This document shows, one piece after another, positions 18,406-26,589 of a stretch of DNA of 56,198 bases. How positions within the stretch are numbered: position 1 is the stretch's first letter; each line of letters begins with the position of its first letter. Source of the stretch: Candidatus Aminicenantota bacterium (GTDB taxonomy: Bacteria > Acidobacteriota > Aminicenantia > JAMOAD01); contig JAMOUT010000075.1 in assembly GCA_027061995.1 (NCBI GenBank), positions 64,092 to 120,289 on the forward strand, in the 5' to 3' direction. The notes beneath the pieces are model-generated. The model had not been told where the DNA came from. It did no database searches and was given only the letters and a program-made list of their open reading frames with translations. A program made the position numbers and the translations under genes.

Positions 18406-19314
18406 TTATTTCATTATTGTAAGTAATCTCATTTTATTTGCAATATAACCCGGGGTTGAAACGATTTTCATGAAAGTTCCCATACTTAGATCGGGAAAAG
18501 ATAGAGCGATTCTGTATCTTCCGTGAAGTATTACAACCCTGTCCTTTAAAACAAGAAGTTCATAAGGGAGAAAAGTTATATGTTTCGGGTTTGATTTATC
18601 TATCTTGGGAACAAAGAATTTTTCCCCTTTCTCTCCGAGAAGGCCTATACCTATAAGAGAAGCTTTCATTTCAGGGTAATCTATCTCATAAACCTTTTTT
18701 GTAGCTCCAAGCTCCCTTTTAAGATTTTTATTTATCCTTGCAATCATAGTGGCATAATCACCTTTCTTTTTCACCTTAACAACATCATCAAAATAGGGCA
18801 TCCCGAACATATAGTGGTAATTTCTCAGTTTTTTAACGGTTAAACCTTTTTTTGAACCATAGGGTGAAAATTTTTTGTTTTTCAACCAATTCAAAGATTT
18901 TTTTATTAATGAATCTGTTTTTACATATTCTTTTTCAACCTGAGGATATTTTTTTCTGAAATAAGCATTTCCCCAATAAAAAGGGTTTGTATATGATATC
19001 TCGATTTCCCCGTTTTTATTTTTATAAATTCCGAATCTTAAAACAGAAGCAAAAACAGTTAATCCCCCTATCTTTTTCACCGCTTTTTTAATAGGATCAT
19101 TGGTAACACATATAACCACCCTGCTGTTATCATTCATCGGGGAATATTTTCCCGAAATTAAAAATCCCTGTTCTTTCAAGTTGGTGATCAATGTTTTTTC
19201 CAAGGTATTCATATCCCCTTTTTCAACTCCTGCGAGTATATAAGGCTTTAATGTTTGAGCACTTAATATAAAGGTAAAAAACAAAATAAAAATAAAGATA
19301 ATCGTCTTTTTCAT
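18406..19314 (-). CDS. Exported protein of unknown function
   Basis: A 302-residue protein with a clear signal peptide (KK start, hydrophobic run at about 4-17, cleavage near LSA-Q). AGGAGG stands before the ATG. The mature protein starts with a short segment (AGVEKGDMNTLEKTLITNLK ... GF) that recalls the beta-alpha-alpha-beta of DUF302-like folds, but this is a weak likeness. The rest has no motif I know; it is basic and rich in Tyr, Lys and Gly, with one conserved-looking stretch near HYMFGMPYFDDVV. No lipobox. It stands alone, 77 bases from tlyA. Confidence 0.8.
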   Translation of the reverse strand: MKKTIIFIFILFFTFILSAQTLKPYILAGVEKGDMNTLEKTLITNLKEQGFLISGKYSPMNDNSRVVICVTNDPIKKAVKKIGGLTVFASVLRFGIYKNKNGEIEISYTNPFYWGNAYFRKKYPQVEKEYVKTDSLIKKSLNWLKNKKFSPYGSKKGLTVKKLRNYHYMFGMPYFDDVVKVKKKGDYATMIARINKNLKRELGATKKVYEIDYPEMKASLIGIGLLGEKGEKFFVPKIDKSNPKHITFLPYELLVLKDRVVILHGRYRIALSFPDLSMGTFMKIVSTPGYIANKMRLLTIMK

Positions 19315-19441
19315 AGCAACCTCCTAATAAATTATAATAACCGAAATCCATTAAACTTTCAAATAAAAAAAGTGAAAATTAAAGATTATGAATTTAAAAA
19401 ACCAAGCAGCTTTTTTAAAACCGTGCTGCATTTAGAGATGT

Positions 19442-19642
19442 TACTTTGAACGGGCGGAAGCGGGGAGGGGAAAAGTATGGTGTAAAATCGTAGGAACTGG
19501 GGGAGATAAAACACCTGTTCTGATTTTACACGGAGGTCCGTGAGCAACTTCATATTATTTAATGACTCTTAAAGCTCTGAGTAAAGACAGACCCTTTATC
19601 TTGTTTGATCAACTCGGTTTCAGGTATTCTGATTTTTTATAA
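19442..19642 (+). pseudogene. Remnant of a prolyl aminopeptidase (alpha/beta hydrolase)
   Basis: Read in one frame, 19472-19642 gives KVWCKIVGTGGDKTPVLILH, then GGP, an in-frame TGA (19541-19543), then ATSYYLMTLKALSKDRPFIL, FDQLGFRYSDFL and a TAA. This matches the N-terminal third of the proline iminopeptidase family, whose HGGPG oxyanion motif and DQLGxGxSD segment are recognisable. The stop replaces the last Gly of HGGPG (one base change from GGA), and everything after the DQLG region, including the catalytic Ser, Asp and His, is absent. No start or ribosome site was found. It lies in the 446-base spacer between the exported protein and tonB. Confidence 0.85.
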
Positions 19643-19760
19643 GAAGAGTTTTTTCCATTTTATATAAAAATATTTTTTCAAGTAATAATTTATAAATTGA
19701 GCCGACGATAAACCTCTTTTTTCACATATTATTATTGAAATTAAATTAGGAGGTGAAAAA

Positions 19761-20492
19761 ATGTTTAGAGAATCAATGATTGATTCAAAGGAAAACCGGC
19801 GAAGAGGGAGATTCACCATAATCTTTACCGGTGCTTTATTGATTCATTTTATCGCTTTTACTCTTATGGCTGTAATTCCCGCTATGAAAACAGGGGAATT
19901 TCCTAAAATTATTATACTGGGAGATTTTGCCCTTAAATCTCCCCCTGCTCCTCCGCCACCTCCTCCCGGACAACCTACTGATAGACATAGAAGAATTAAG
20001 AAAGAAGATAAACCGAAAAATATTAAAAGACCGAGGCCAAATAATAATGTAATCCCCATTGATGTTCCGGAAGTAATTGATAAGGAGGATATCTCTGATT
20101 TTGAAGGACATGAAAGTAATGGTCCCGGTGTTCCGGGTGGAGTTAATGTTCCTCTTGATGATTTCGGAAACGGTTTCATGAATAATCTTCTGAATAATAA
20201 AGAAAGCAAAATGAAACCTGTCAGAATTATAAAAGCTCCCCGAGTGATAAGAAGAGTAAAACCTGTATATCCAGAGGTTGCAAGAAGAGCAAGGATTCAG
20301 GGTATTGTGATTTTAAACTGTGAAACTGATGAGAGGGGAAGAGTTGTAAGAGTTAAGATTCTTAAAGGAAATCCTCTTCTCGTAAGTTCGGCAACACAAG
20401 CTGTCCGAAAATGGCTTTTTGAGCCCAGAATAATTGATGGAATTCCGAAACCTGTTCAATTCACTTTAACTGTTCATTTCTCTCTTCAATGA
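19761..20492 (+). CDS. tonB: TonB-like energy-transducing protein
   Basis: A 243-residue protein: short cytoplasmic N-terminus, one membrane anchor (about 18-40), a Pro-rich periplasmic linker (a run of seven prolines within about 53-66) with basic and Gly/Asn-rich parts, and a TonB C-terminal domain (about 155-243) with VYPEVARRARIQGIVIL, the VKILKGNPLL strand and AVRKWLFEPRIIDGIP. It carries proton-motive energy from ExbB/ExbD to outer-membrane receptors. The only ExbD in the window is 11 kb away and no TonB-dependent receptor is seen. AGGAGGTGAAAAA precedes the ATG. The 3' end overlaps the convergent regulator gene by 27 bases. Confidence 0.93.
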   Translation: MFRESMIDSKENRRRGRFTIIFTGALLIHFIAFTLMAVIPAMKTGEFPKIIILGDFALKSPPAPPPPPPGQPTDRHRRIKKEDKPKNIKRPRPNNNVIPIDVPEVIDKEDISDFEGHESNGPGVPGGVNVPLDDFGNGFMNNLLNNKESKMKPVRIIKAPRVIRRVKPVYPEVARRARIQGIVILNCETDERGRVVRVKILKGNPLLVSSATQAVRKWLFEPRIIDGIPKPVQFTLTVHFSLQ

Positions 20493-23159
20493 TAGAGAGT
20501 TTTTTCTGAATTCGGACGGGGTCATGTTTGTATATTTTTTAAAAGCTCTGTTAAAAGCGGCTTTTGTTTTAAAGCCGGAGGAAAAGGCTATCTCCAAAAT
20601 GGTTATATCTGAGTATTCAGGTTTGGAAAGTTTTTGCTTAGCTTCTTCAACTCTCAGCTCATTAACAAGGGATGGGAAATTTTTATTTAATCTTTCATTT
20701 ATCAGATACGATAGGAGGTAAGAGGGTATTTTGATATGCTCGGCGAGTGTTCCGAGCGTCAGCTCTTCGTCAAGAAAAAGTTTTTCTTGGCGGAGAGCTT
20801 TTTCTAATCTCTTAAGATAAATTTTAACATGTTCTTCATTTACGGAAAACTCTTTATAACTCTTTTTTTCCACTCTCTTTTTTCTTATTTTTAAGATAAT
20901 CCTCCCGAAGAAAAGAATCATTATAATAAAAAGCATTAAATACTTAAACCACCCTCTTTTGTAAAAAACAGGTTCTACGAAAAAGCAAAATTCAGCGGGT
21001 TTTTGACTCAATTTCCCTATTTTATTAATGGCTAATACTTTAAAACAATATTTTCCCTCGGGTAAAGTATAATAAATACCGAATCTTTCCCTTTTTTTAT
21101 TTACAATCGTCCAATCTCTATCAATACCTTCAAGTTTATATATAAAGGTTATTTCGTTCGGAGAGATAAAACACGGAGCTGTAAAAGATATTTTTAGTTG
21201 TTTTATCTCTTTGAATTTATGCTTATCTTTCCAATGATTTAACTTTTCCCCGTTTACAAAAATGTCATTAATAACAGGAGATATATTATATTTATAATTT
21301 TTTTTCAAATTCTTTAAGGATAAAACGGAGATACCTTGTTTTGTCGCAAACCAAATTTTATCTTTAAATTTCAGGGCGGAATTTTGCGACCATAGACTAC
21401 ATTCTTCACTTTTCATCCCATCATCTATCCCGTAAGCGATTGTCTTAATAAATGATGTATCTTTAGAACAAAATTTTGTAATCTCCTTTTTATTAATGGA
21501 TTCTATTCCACTAAGAGTTCCAAGCCATAATCCTTTATCATTATCTTCTATGATACTTGAAATAAAGTTACTTTTGAGACCGTTTTTGGTGGTAATGGAG
21601 CAAGCTTTCCCCGAATCATACATTATAAGCCCCTTGCCATATGTTCCTATCAATAATTCTCCCGAAGAATCTTTATTAATTGAGAGAACGGGAATCCCTT
21701 TTATTAGTATTCTTTTTTTGTTTAAATCACTCTTTCCCGAATTTAATAATATAAGACCATCCGATGTTCCTATATACATATTACCAGCGGAATCTTCGTA
21801 AAAAGTATAAATTGTAATATTTTTTAATTTCTCGTTTCCTTTTACGGAAGATATTTTATTATCCGATAAAATGTTTATCCCCCCCTTATATGTTCCTATC
21901 CATAATCTTCTTTTACTGTCTTTAAACAATGCTTGAATAAAATCATCGGTTAATCCATCGGACATTTTATAAAATGTCCGTTTATTCCCGTTAAACTTAA
22001 TAAGGCCGTCTTCCGTTCCTATCCATAATGTATCACCGATTGATTCAAGTGCGGTGAATTTTTCCCCTCTTAAATTTTCAATCTCTTGAAATCCATTATT
22101 CTCTTTTTTGTATATTCTTCGCATAAAGTTTGAAGCAACTATTATCTCTCCCGAATCATTTTTTTTCATTAAAGATATAAAATCACATAATCCATCACTT
22201 TTTGACAATGTTTTAATGGCTCCTTCATAAAAATAGTAAAGCCCCCAACCATTCGTCCCTATCCATAAACCACCGGTTGAATCTTCAAAAAAATTTGATA
22301 TAGCCACCCCTTTTAAAAATATTTCGGAATAATTTCCGTAAATTCTTATTCCCCCCTCCGAAGTTCCCATAAATATATTATTATTTTTATCTTCAAAAAT
22401 ATTTATTACTTTAGAAAAATATGGTTTATCTTTTCCCCCTTTATAAAACAAGAGTTTTCCCTGTTTAAATATATATAATCCCTCGACCGTGCCTATTAAT
22501 AACCTGCCGTTGCTATCTTCAAACAGGGTGCTTATTTCCGGAAAAACATCAAAACTTTTCATTATAAGCTTTAATTTTTTATTGAAAAAATATATATTGT
22601 TTAATCTGTCAACGATAAAAAAGCCTCCGCGACGGCTACTGTATATGGACTTAGGTCTTATTCCGCTTAAATCGATTTTATTAATCTTTTTTTTGTTTAA
22701 GTTTAGAAAAAGTGAAAAAACAGTTCCTTTACAATCAAGAATATAATAATTTTTTTTTGATTCAATCATCCTCTTAATACAAACCCTGTTTTTAAGGAAA
22801 GGGACAAATTTTTCTCCGTTCCCCGTATATATATTATTTTCCTCCGATACAATCAGGTTATTCATGCTGTCCGTAAAAATGTTATTTATATTATTAAAAT
22901 TGTAATCTTTATAAAGTTTAAATTCAACTCCGTCAAACCTTGAAAGCCCGTCCATAGTCCCAACCCATAGAAAACCCTCTTTTGTCTGAGAGATTGCGGA
23001 TATGCTGTTCATATGAAGCCCGTCTTTAACTTCCCATCTCTTCATTATGAGTTTATCCATCTTAACATTGGGATTAAGGGGGAAAAGAGCTCTTCCGAAA
23101 GATAAAATATAAAAAAACATAATAATAAATATTTGTTTTTCAATTCCCCTGCGGCTCAT
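20466..23159 (-). CDS. Membrane-anchored AraC regulator with beta-propeller sensor, no kinase
   Basis: An 897-residue protein. After a signal-anchor (about 8-25) come about a dozen Reg_prop-type repeats (sequences like GLWIGTNGWGL, LWIGTEDGLIKF, LWIGTYKGGIN) forming periplasmic beta-propellers to about residue 600, then a Y_Y_Y domain (about 630-715), one membrane helix (about 727-745) and a cytoplasmic AraC-type helix-turn-helix (about 790-890, ending FNRAFKKYTNMTPSEFRK). This is the layout of hybrid two-component systems but with the histidine kinase and receiver domains absent, so the signal must pass directly from propeller to DNA-binding domain. Divergent from the histidine-rich membrane protein gene, which may be its target (inference). 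AAGGA lies before the ATG. Confidence 0.9.
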   Translation of the reverse strand: MSRRGIEKQIFIIMFFYILSFGRALFPLNPNVKMDKLIMKRWEVKDGLHMNSISAISQTKEGFLWVGTMDGLSRFDGVEFKLYKDYNFNNINNIFTDSMNNLIVSEENNIYTGNGEKFVPFLKNRVCIKRMIESKKNYYILDCKGTVFSLFLNLNKKKINKIDLSGIRPKSIYSSRRGGFFIVDRLNNIYFFNKKLKLIMKSFDVFPEISTLFEDSNGRLLIGTVEGLYIFKQGKLLFYKGGKDKPYFSKVINIFEDKNNNIFMGTSEGGIRIYGNYSEIFLKGVAISNFFEDSTGGLWIGTNGWGLYYFYEGAIKTLSKSDGLCDFISLMKKNDSGEIIVASNFMRRIYKKENNGFQEIENLRGEKFTALESIGDTLWIGTEDGLIKFNGNKRTFYKMSDGLTDDFIQALFKDSKRRLWIGTYKGGINILSDNKISSVKGNEKLKNITIYTFYEDSAGNMYIGTSDGLILLNSGKSDLNKKRILIKGIPVLSINKDSSGELLIGTYGKGLIMYDSGKACSITTKNGLKSNFISSIIEDNDKGLWLGTLSGIESINKKEITKFCSKDTSFIKTIAYGIDDGMKSEECSLWSQNSALKFKDKIWFATKQGISVLSLKNLKKNYKYNISPVINDIFVNGEKLNHWKDKHKFKEIKQLKISFTAPCFISPNEITFIYKLEGIDRDWTIVNKKRERFGIYYTLPEGKYCFKVLAINKIGKLSQKPAEFCFFVEPVFYKRGWFKYLMLFIIMILFFGRIILKIRKKRVEKKSYKEFSVNEEHVKIYLKRLEKALRQEKLFLDEELTLGTLAEHIKIPSYLLSYLINERLNKNFPSLVNELRVEEAKQKLSKPEYSDITILEIAFSSGFKTKAAFNRAFKKYTNMTPSEFRKNSLSLKREMNS

Positions 23160-23332
23160 TAAATTTCCTTTATCATTTGCAAACCTTTTAATATAAAATA
23201 ATAGATTAAAAATCTCTTTTATTCAATAGAAAGTGTTTTTTTATAATAATTGAATAAAAAATATTATAAAAAAACATTGGAAAAATTCTGTTAATCCGTT
23301 CTTGTAAAAGGATTGATAAAAGAGGTTTTGAC

Positions 23333-23372
23333 TTGACTATCCCATTCCCTTTTTATACATTATCATATGATA
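23333..23372 (+). promoter_or_regulatory. Promoter with a 12-base palindrome, upstream of the membrane protein gene
   Basis: TTGACT (23333-23338) and TACATT (23356-23361) with a 17-base spacer. Directly on the downstream side of the -10 lies the perfect palindrome TATCATATGATA (23361-23372), a likely operator. The gene starts at 23414 with GGGAG before it. Confidence 0.55.
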
Positions 23373-23413
23373 TCAACGGGTATTAAAATTCTTTATATAA
23401 AAGGGAGTATCGA

Positions 23414-24736
23414 ATGAGAGATAAAAAAGAAAAGATGATGAGAATAATTATATCAAGTTTATACGGTTGGGTAGGTTTTATGTTTCTCATATATATGATA
23501 GTGAATGTTAATTGGTTTCACACGGGAGATTTTAATTTTCGGACCGCCATGGCATATCATGGAATACTAATTCCCACATGGTTAATATTGGCATTATCCT
23601 ATTTACAACATATTGAAGATTTGGCTTCTATTCTTAAATTAGCGGGAATAGGAGCTGTTTCGGCAAGCGTATTCACGGGGGTAGGTTCCGCTTTTATTCA
23701 CAAGCCCGGCATATCTTTCGGAACAATCTTACAAGTTACGGGAATGATTATGGCAGAGATAATTGTTTTAATGATTATCATAAAATCATTTCAATATTTT
23801 TTTAAAACTTCCGAAAACAATTTAAATAAATCAGCATGGTGGACTATATCAATAGGGATGTTGAGTTTGTCGCTCGCGACACCTCTCGGTCATTTTGCAG
23901 GGGCTATAAAAGATTTTGGCAATAAATTTCCCCTATTATTAAAACATTCCAATTTTTTGGGAGTTTCACCAAAAGATGCTGTTGACGGATATATAGGCTC
24001 GCATAGTCATCAAATTCTCGCAGCTTTCCTTGCCATAGGTTTTGCATTACCCCTCATTAAAACAACAATCAAAAAATCTGGTGCCGTGAAAATTTTAGAG
24101 AAAACAGGATTATCTCTTATAATTCTTGCAACTGTTTCGCAAACCGTCCTATATCAATACTCGGCATGGTTTGGATGGGAGCCGCCTGATCTGTTTGCAA
24201 ACGGACCAAATGGATTGCCTCTTGATGATTTTATTCTCGTTATTCTCGGAATAGGGATGTTATTATTGATTCCATCTCTTTTTACAAAAGGAAAAGAGAA
24301 GATTGCTTTGAAAGATTATTCCCATAGTATTAATCGGGTTTTGGTCATTATTTTAACGGCATACATGATTGCGATTGTTATTCTCGGTTTATATATTGAA
24401 TTTCATGAACAATTTTATGGTCACGGGGAGGGAACTGCTCTCGGAGTTCCTTATGATATGGCTTATATCCGGGCTCATATGATTTTTGGTTTTATGATTA
24501 TTCCCATACTTATTGCCGTATTAGTTAATGGTAAGTTAATCAAAAACAGAGAACGATTGTATGTATTATTATGGTTTACGGTAATAACGGTTTTAATAGG
24601 GGCAATAGGAACCTTCGTATGGACAATATCACTTAATCCTTTTTTCTTAATAGTATCTCTCCGATTTACCGTTGCCCTTCTATTATTTATTTCATATGCA
24701 ATTCTTAAATCGAAAAAATCTTTTGAAAACAGTTGA
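23414..24736 (+). CDS. Polytopic membrane protein with conserved-looking histidines, possible haem-copper oxidase relative
   Basis: A 440-residue protein with about twelve predicted membrane helices. Histidines fall at helix ends or inside helices in the contexts AYHGILIPTW, YLQHIED, TPLGHFAG, SHSHQILAAF, EFHEQFYGHGEG and RAHMIFGF. This pattern resembles subunit I of haem-copper oxidases or nitric oxide reductases, in which such histidines bind haem and copper. The canonical oxidase signatures (HPEVY, paired HH, HFHYV) are not present and no subunit II or cytochrome c gene is nearby. I cannot name it; a haem-binding membrane enzyme or sensor is an inference. It has its own promoter and is followed after 95 bases by the ECF sigma gene. 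Confidence 0.6.
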   Translation: MRDKKEKMMRIIISSLYGWVGFMFLIYMIVNVNWFHTGDFNFRTAMAYHGILIPTWLILALSYLQHIEDLASILKLAGIGAVSASVFTGVGSAFIHKPGISFGTILQVTGMIMAEIIVLMIIIKSFQYFFKTSENNLNKSAWWTISIGMLSLSLATPLGHFAGAIKDFGNKFPLLLKHSNFLGVSPKDAVDGYIGSHSHQILAAFLAIGFALPLIKTTIKKSGAVKILEKTGLSLIILATVSQTVLYQYSAWFGWEPPDLFANGPNGLPLDDFILVILGIGMLLLIPSLFTKGKEKIALKDYSHSINRVLVIILTAYMIAIVILGLYIEFHEQFYGHGEGTALGVPYDMAYIRAHMIFGFMIIPILIAVLVNGKLIKNRERLYVLLWFTVITVLIGAIGTFVWTISLNPFFLIVSLRFTVALLLFISYAILKSKKSFENS

Positions 24737-24819
24737 AGTTTTAGGGCTTTTTTGCATGAAATAATTATCTTTTTAGAAAATCGGAAATTTTGTCATCTTT
24801 ATTCTGTTTTTATTCGTTA

Positions 24820-24825
24820 TATAAT
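24820..24825 (+). promoter_or_regulatory. -10 box directly before the ECF sigma gene
   Basis: A perfect TATAAT ends 6 bases before the ATG at 24832. The best -35 at 16 bases is only TTTATT (24798-24803). No Shine-Dalgarno is present, so a leaderless transcript is predicted. Confidence 0.45.
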
Positions 24826-24831
24826 ATTAAA

Positions 24832-25386
24832 ATGATAGAAGAAAAGAGAATAATAAAATTGCTGAAAGAAAAAAACAGAGAGGGATTGAGAATATTGTAT
24901 AACATGAAGTATAAAAAAATTTTTAAAATTGCATACGGTTATACTAATATTAAAGAGGAAGCCGAGGATATTCTCCAGGAAACCTTTGTCAGGGTTTATC
25001 AAAAAATCGATAGGTTCAATTATAACGGAAAAAACTCTCTTGATAAATGGGTTGTCAGGATTTGTATAAATCTTTCCCTTGATTATCTGAGAAAGAAGAA
25101 AGCTGAGAAAATATTTTTATTTAATAGATTCACGGAAAAAAACAGATATCTTTTACCCCACGATGAAAAGAAATCATTGTATAATTCAACAAAAGATATT
25201 GAAAAAGCTCTCTCAAGCTTATCCGCAAAACAGAGAGTTGTATTTTCTCTAAAATATATAGAGGGTTTTTCCGTTATGGATATCGCTAAAATATTGAACT
25301 GTAGTCCTAACACTGTCAAAAAACACATATATAGAAGTTTGGTAAAACTAAGAAGATATTACGGAGGTAAAGATGAAAAATCTTAA
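24832..25386 (+). CDS. ECF-type RNA polymerase sigma factor
   Basis: A 184-residue sigma-70 family factor with only regions 2 and 4. Region 2 (about 10-85) holds YTNIKEEAEDILQETFVRVY; region 4 (about 120-180) holds LSAKQRVVFSLKYIEGFSVM and the helix-turn-helix IAKILNCSPNTVKKHIYRSL. An upstream ATG at 24790 would add 14 residues unlike the family; the start MIEEKRIIKLL is preferred. The 3' end overlaps the next gene by 14 bases, whose product is a single-span membrane protein of anti-sigma type. The sigma factor probably controls this envelope cluster. Confidence 0.93.
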   Translation: MIEEKRIIKLLKEKNREGLRILYNMKYKKIFKIAYGYTNIKEEAEDILQETFVRVYQKIDRFNYNGKNSLDKWVVRICINLSLDYLRKKKAEKIFLFNRFTEKNRYLLPHDEKKSLYNSTKDIEKALSSLSAKQRVVFSLKYIEGFSVMDIAKILNCSPNTVKKHIYRSLVKLRRYYGGKDEKS

Positions 25387-25735
25387 AAACAAATTAGGCG
25401 GAAATTACTCTTATAAAAATATAATAAAAGATATTTATAAATACAGAGAGAATATAGATATTATACCTGAAATTAATCATGAAGCGATATTTAATGGAAT
25501 TGAGAAAGAAATAGAAAAACGGGGTTCCGGTTTTTTATTCGGGCGACATCATAAAGTGGCAATTTTTAGTATGGTGGTGGTTATTATTTGTATTGTTTTT
25601 TTTATATTTAAACCCAAGATAATGGGCGAGAAATTACAAATTGATGAATTAAAAACCGAAATCATAATTTCTGACAGCAATATTAAAATACTTTGGATTC
25701 AGAAAAAAGACTTTGATTTAAAGAAATTAAAATAG
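25373..25735 (+). CDS. Single-span membrane protein, probable anti-sigma factor
   Basis: A 120-residue protein with a charged cytoplasmic N-terminus (about 1-60), one membrane helix (about 63-80) and a short periplasmic tail of about 40 residues. No zinc-finger HxxxCxxC motif is seen. Membership of the anti-sigma class is inferred from topology and from the 14-base overlap with the ECF sigma gene; ACGGAGG precedes the ATG within the sigma gene. Confidence 0.7.
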   Translation: MKNLKNKLGGNYSYKNIIKDIYKYRENIDIIPEINHEAIFNGIEKEIEKRGSGFLFGRHHKVAIFSMVVVIICIVFFIFKPKIMGEKLQIDELKTEIIISDSNIKILWIQKKDFDLKKLK

Positions 25736-25747
25736 GAGGAGGAAGAA

Positions 25748-26506
25748 ATGAGTAATTCAACCAAACAATTTAGAGTGAAAAGGGGTAAAATACTCGGAAT
25801 TATTTTAATTCTGATTTTTTTATTTACTTTAAGCTTTTCTTTTTCATCGGAAGGTTTAAAGAGTAAAGGTGAAAATTCGGGAGAAAGGATTATAACCAAA
25901 ACCTATAAATTAAAGTATATAACTCCGCATGAAGCAAAAAAAATTCTTTCTTCATATCTGTTACACTCCACGGCACCAAGGTATTCTCAGTTTTTTACGG
26001 TTAGAATAAGAAAGAGAGACTTAAACCAATTTGAAGAACTTTTAAGAAAAATTGACCATGAAAAAAAGAATGTTCGTTTTAAAATATATACGATTATTGC
26101 ATCAAAAAGCAGAAACAATTGGAAAATCGGAAACAGGGAAATTAACGAAGTTATAAGAAAGGTTAACTCCATCTTTGCTTTTAAATCGTATAAGCTCGAC
26201 GGAATCTCTTCTGTTACGGTTAAAGATGGTGCTCAGATAGCAAAAGTCAAATTATCTTCAAGTTATAATTTATTGTTTAAAATTTATAATATGGTTATCA
26301 ATAATGGTGATAAAAAGCGGAAAATAAATTTGTTTTTTTCTCTTTATAAAGAGGGAGGCTTTTATGATGGCAAAAAGTTGAAAGGTTCCACAATAATATC
26401 GTCTTCGACATCCATGAATGATAATGGTTATTTTATTGCGGGGGTATCAAAACTCGGAAATAACGGAGATTCACTTATTCTGGTTATAAAGGCAACTGTA
26501 TTATAA
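25748..26506 (+). CDS. Exported protein with a secretin N-domain (NolW-like) but no secretin pore
   Basis: A 252-residue protein with a long basic N-terminus and a hydrophobic signal segment (about 15-34). Residues about 48-115 read TKTYKLKYITPHEAKKILSS ... FTVRIRKRDLNQFEELLRKI-D, the pattern of the short secretin N1/NolW domain found before type II/III secretion pores. The following about 130 residues (strands VRFKIYTIIAS ... SLILVIKATVL) resemble the start of a secretin core but the protein ends there. AGGAGGAGG lies before the ATG. It is 12 bases after the anti-sigma gene, so it is probably part of the sigma operon. Function unknown; an oligomerising periplasmic partner of the downstream barrel is possible. 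Confidence 0.75.
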   Translation: MSNSTKQFRVKRGKILGIILILIFLFTLSFSFSSEGLKSKGENSGERIITKTYKLKYITPHEAKKILSSYLLHSTAPRYSQFFTVRIRKRDLNQFEELLRKIDHEKKNVRFKIYTIIASKSRNNWKIGNREINEVIRKVNSIFAFKSYKLDGISSVTVKDGAQIAKVKLSSSYNLLFKIYNMVINNGDKKRKINLFFSLYKEGGFYDGKKLKGSTIISSSTSMNDNGYFIAGVSKLGNNGDSLILVIKATVL

Positions 26507-26532
26507 CAAATTTCTTAGTATTTGATTTTTGC

Positions 26533-26561
26533 TTGTTATGTTTTTAACTTTTTATTATAAT
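26533..26561 (+). promoter_or_regulatory. Promoter of the outer-membrane barrel gene
   Basis: TTGTTA (26533-26538) and TATAAT (26556-26561) with a 17-base spacer, about 28 bases before the ATG at 26590. The barrel gene can therefore be transcribed on its own. Confidence 0.6.
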
Positions 26562-26589
26562 ATGATTACTTAGTTACAGGGGGTTGCTT

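Noticed and set aside
19395-19430. GCAGC/GCTGC hairpin before the pseudogene as a terminator
   Set aside because: Only five pairs with a long loop and no T run; transcripts from neighbours do not need it.
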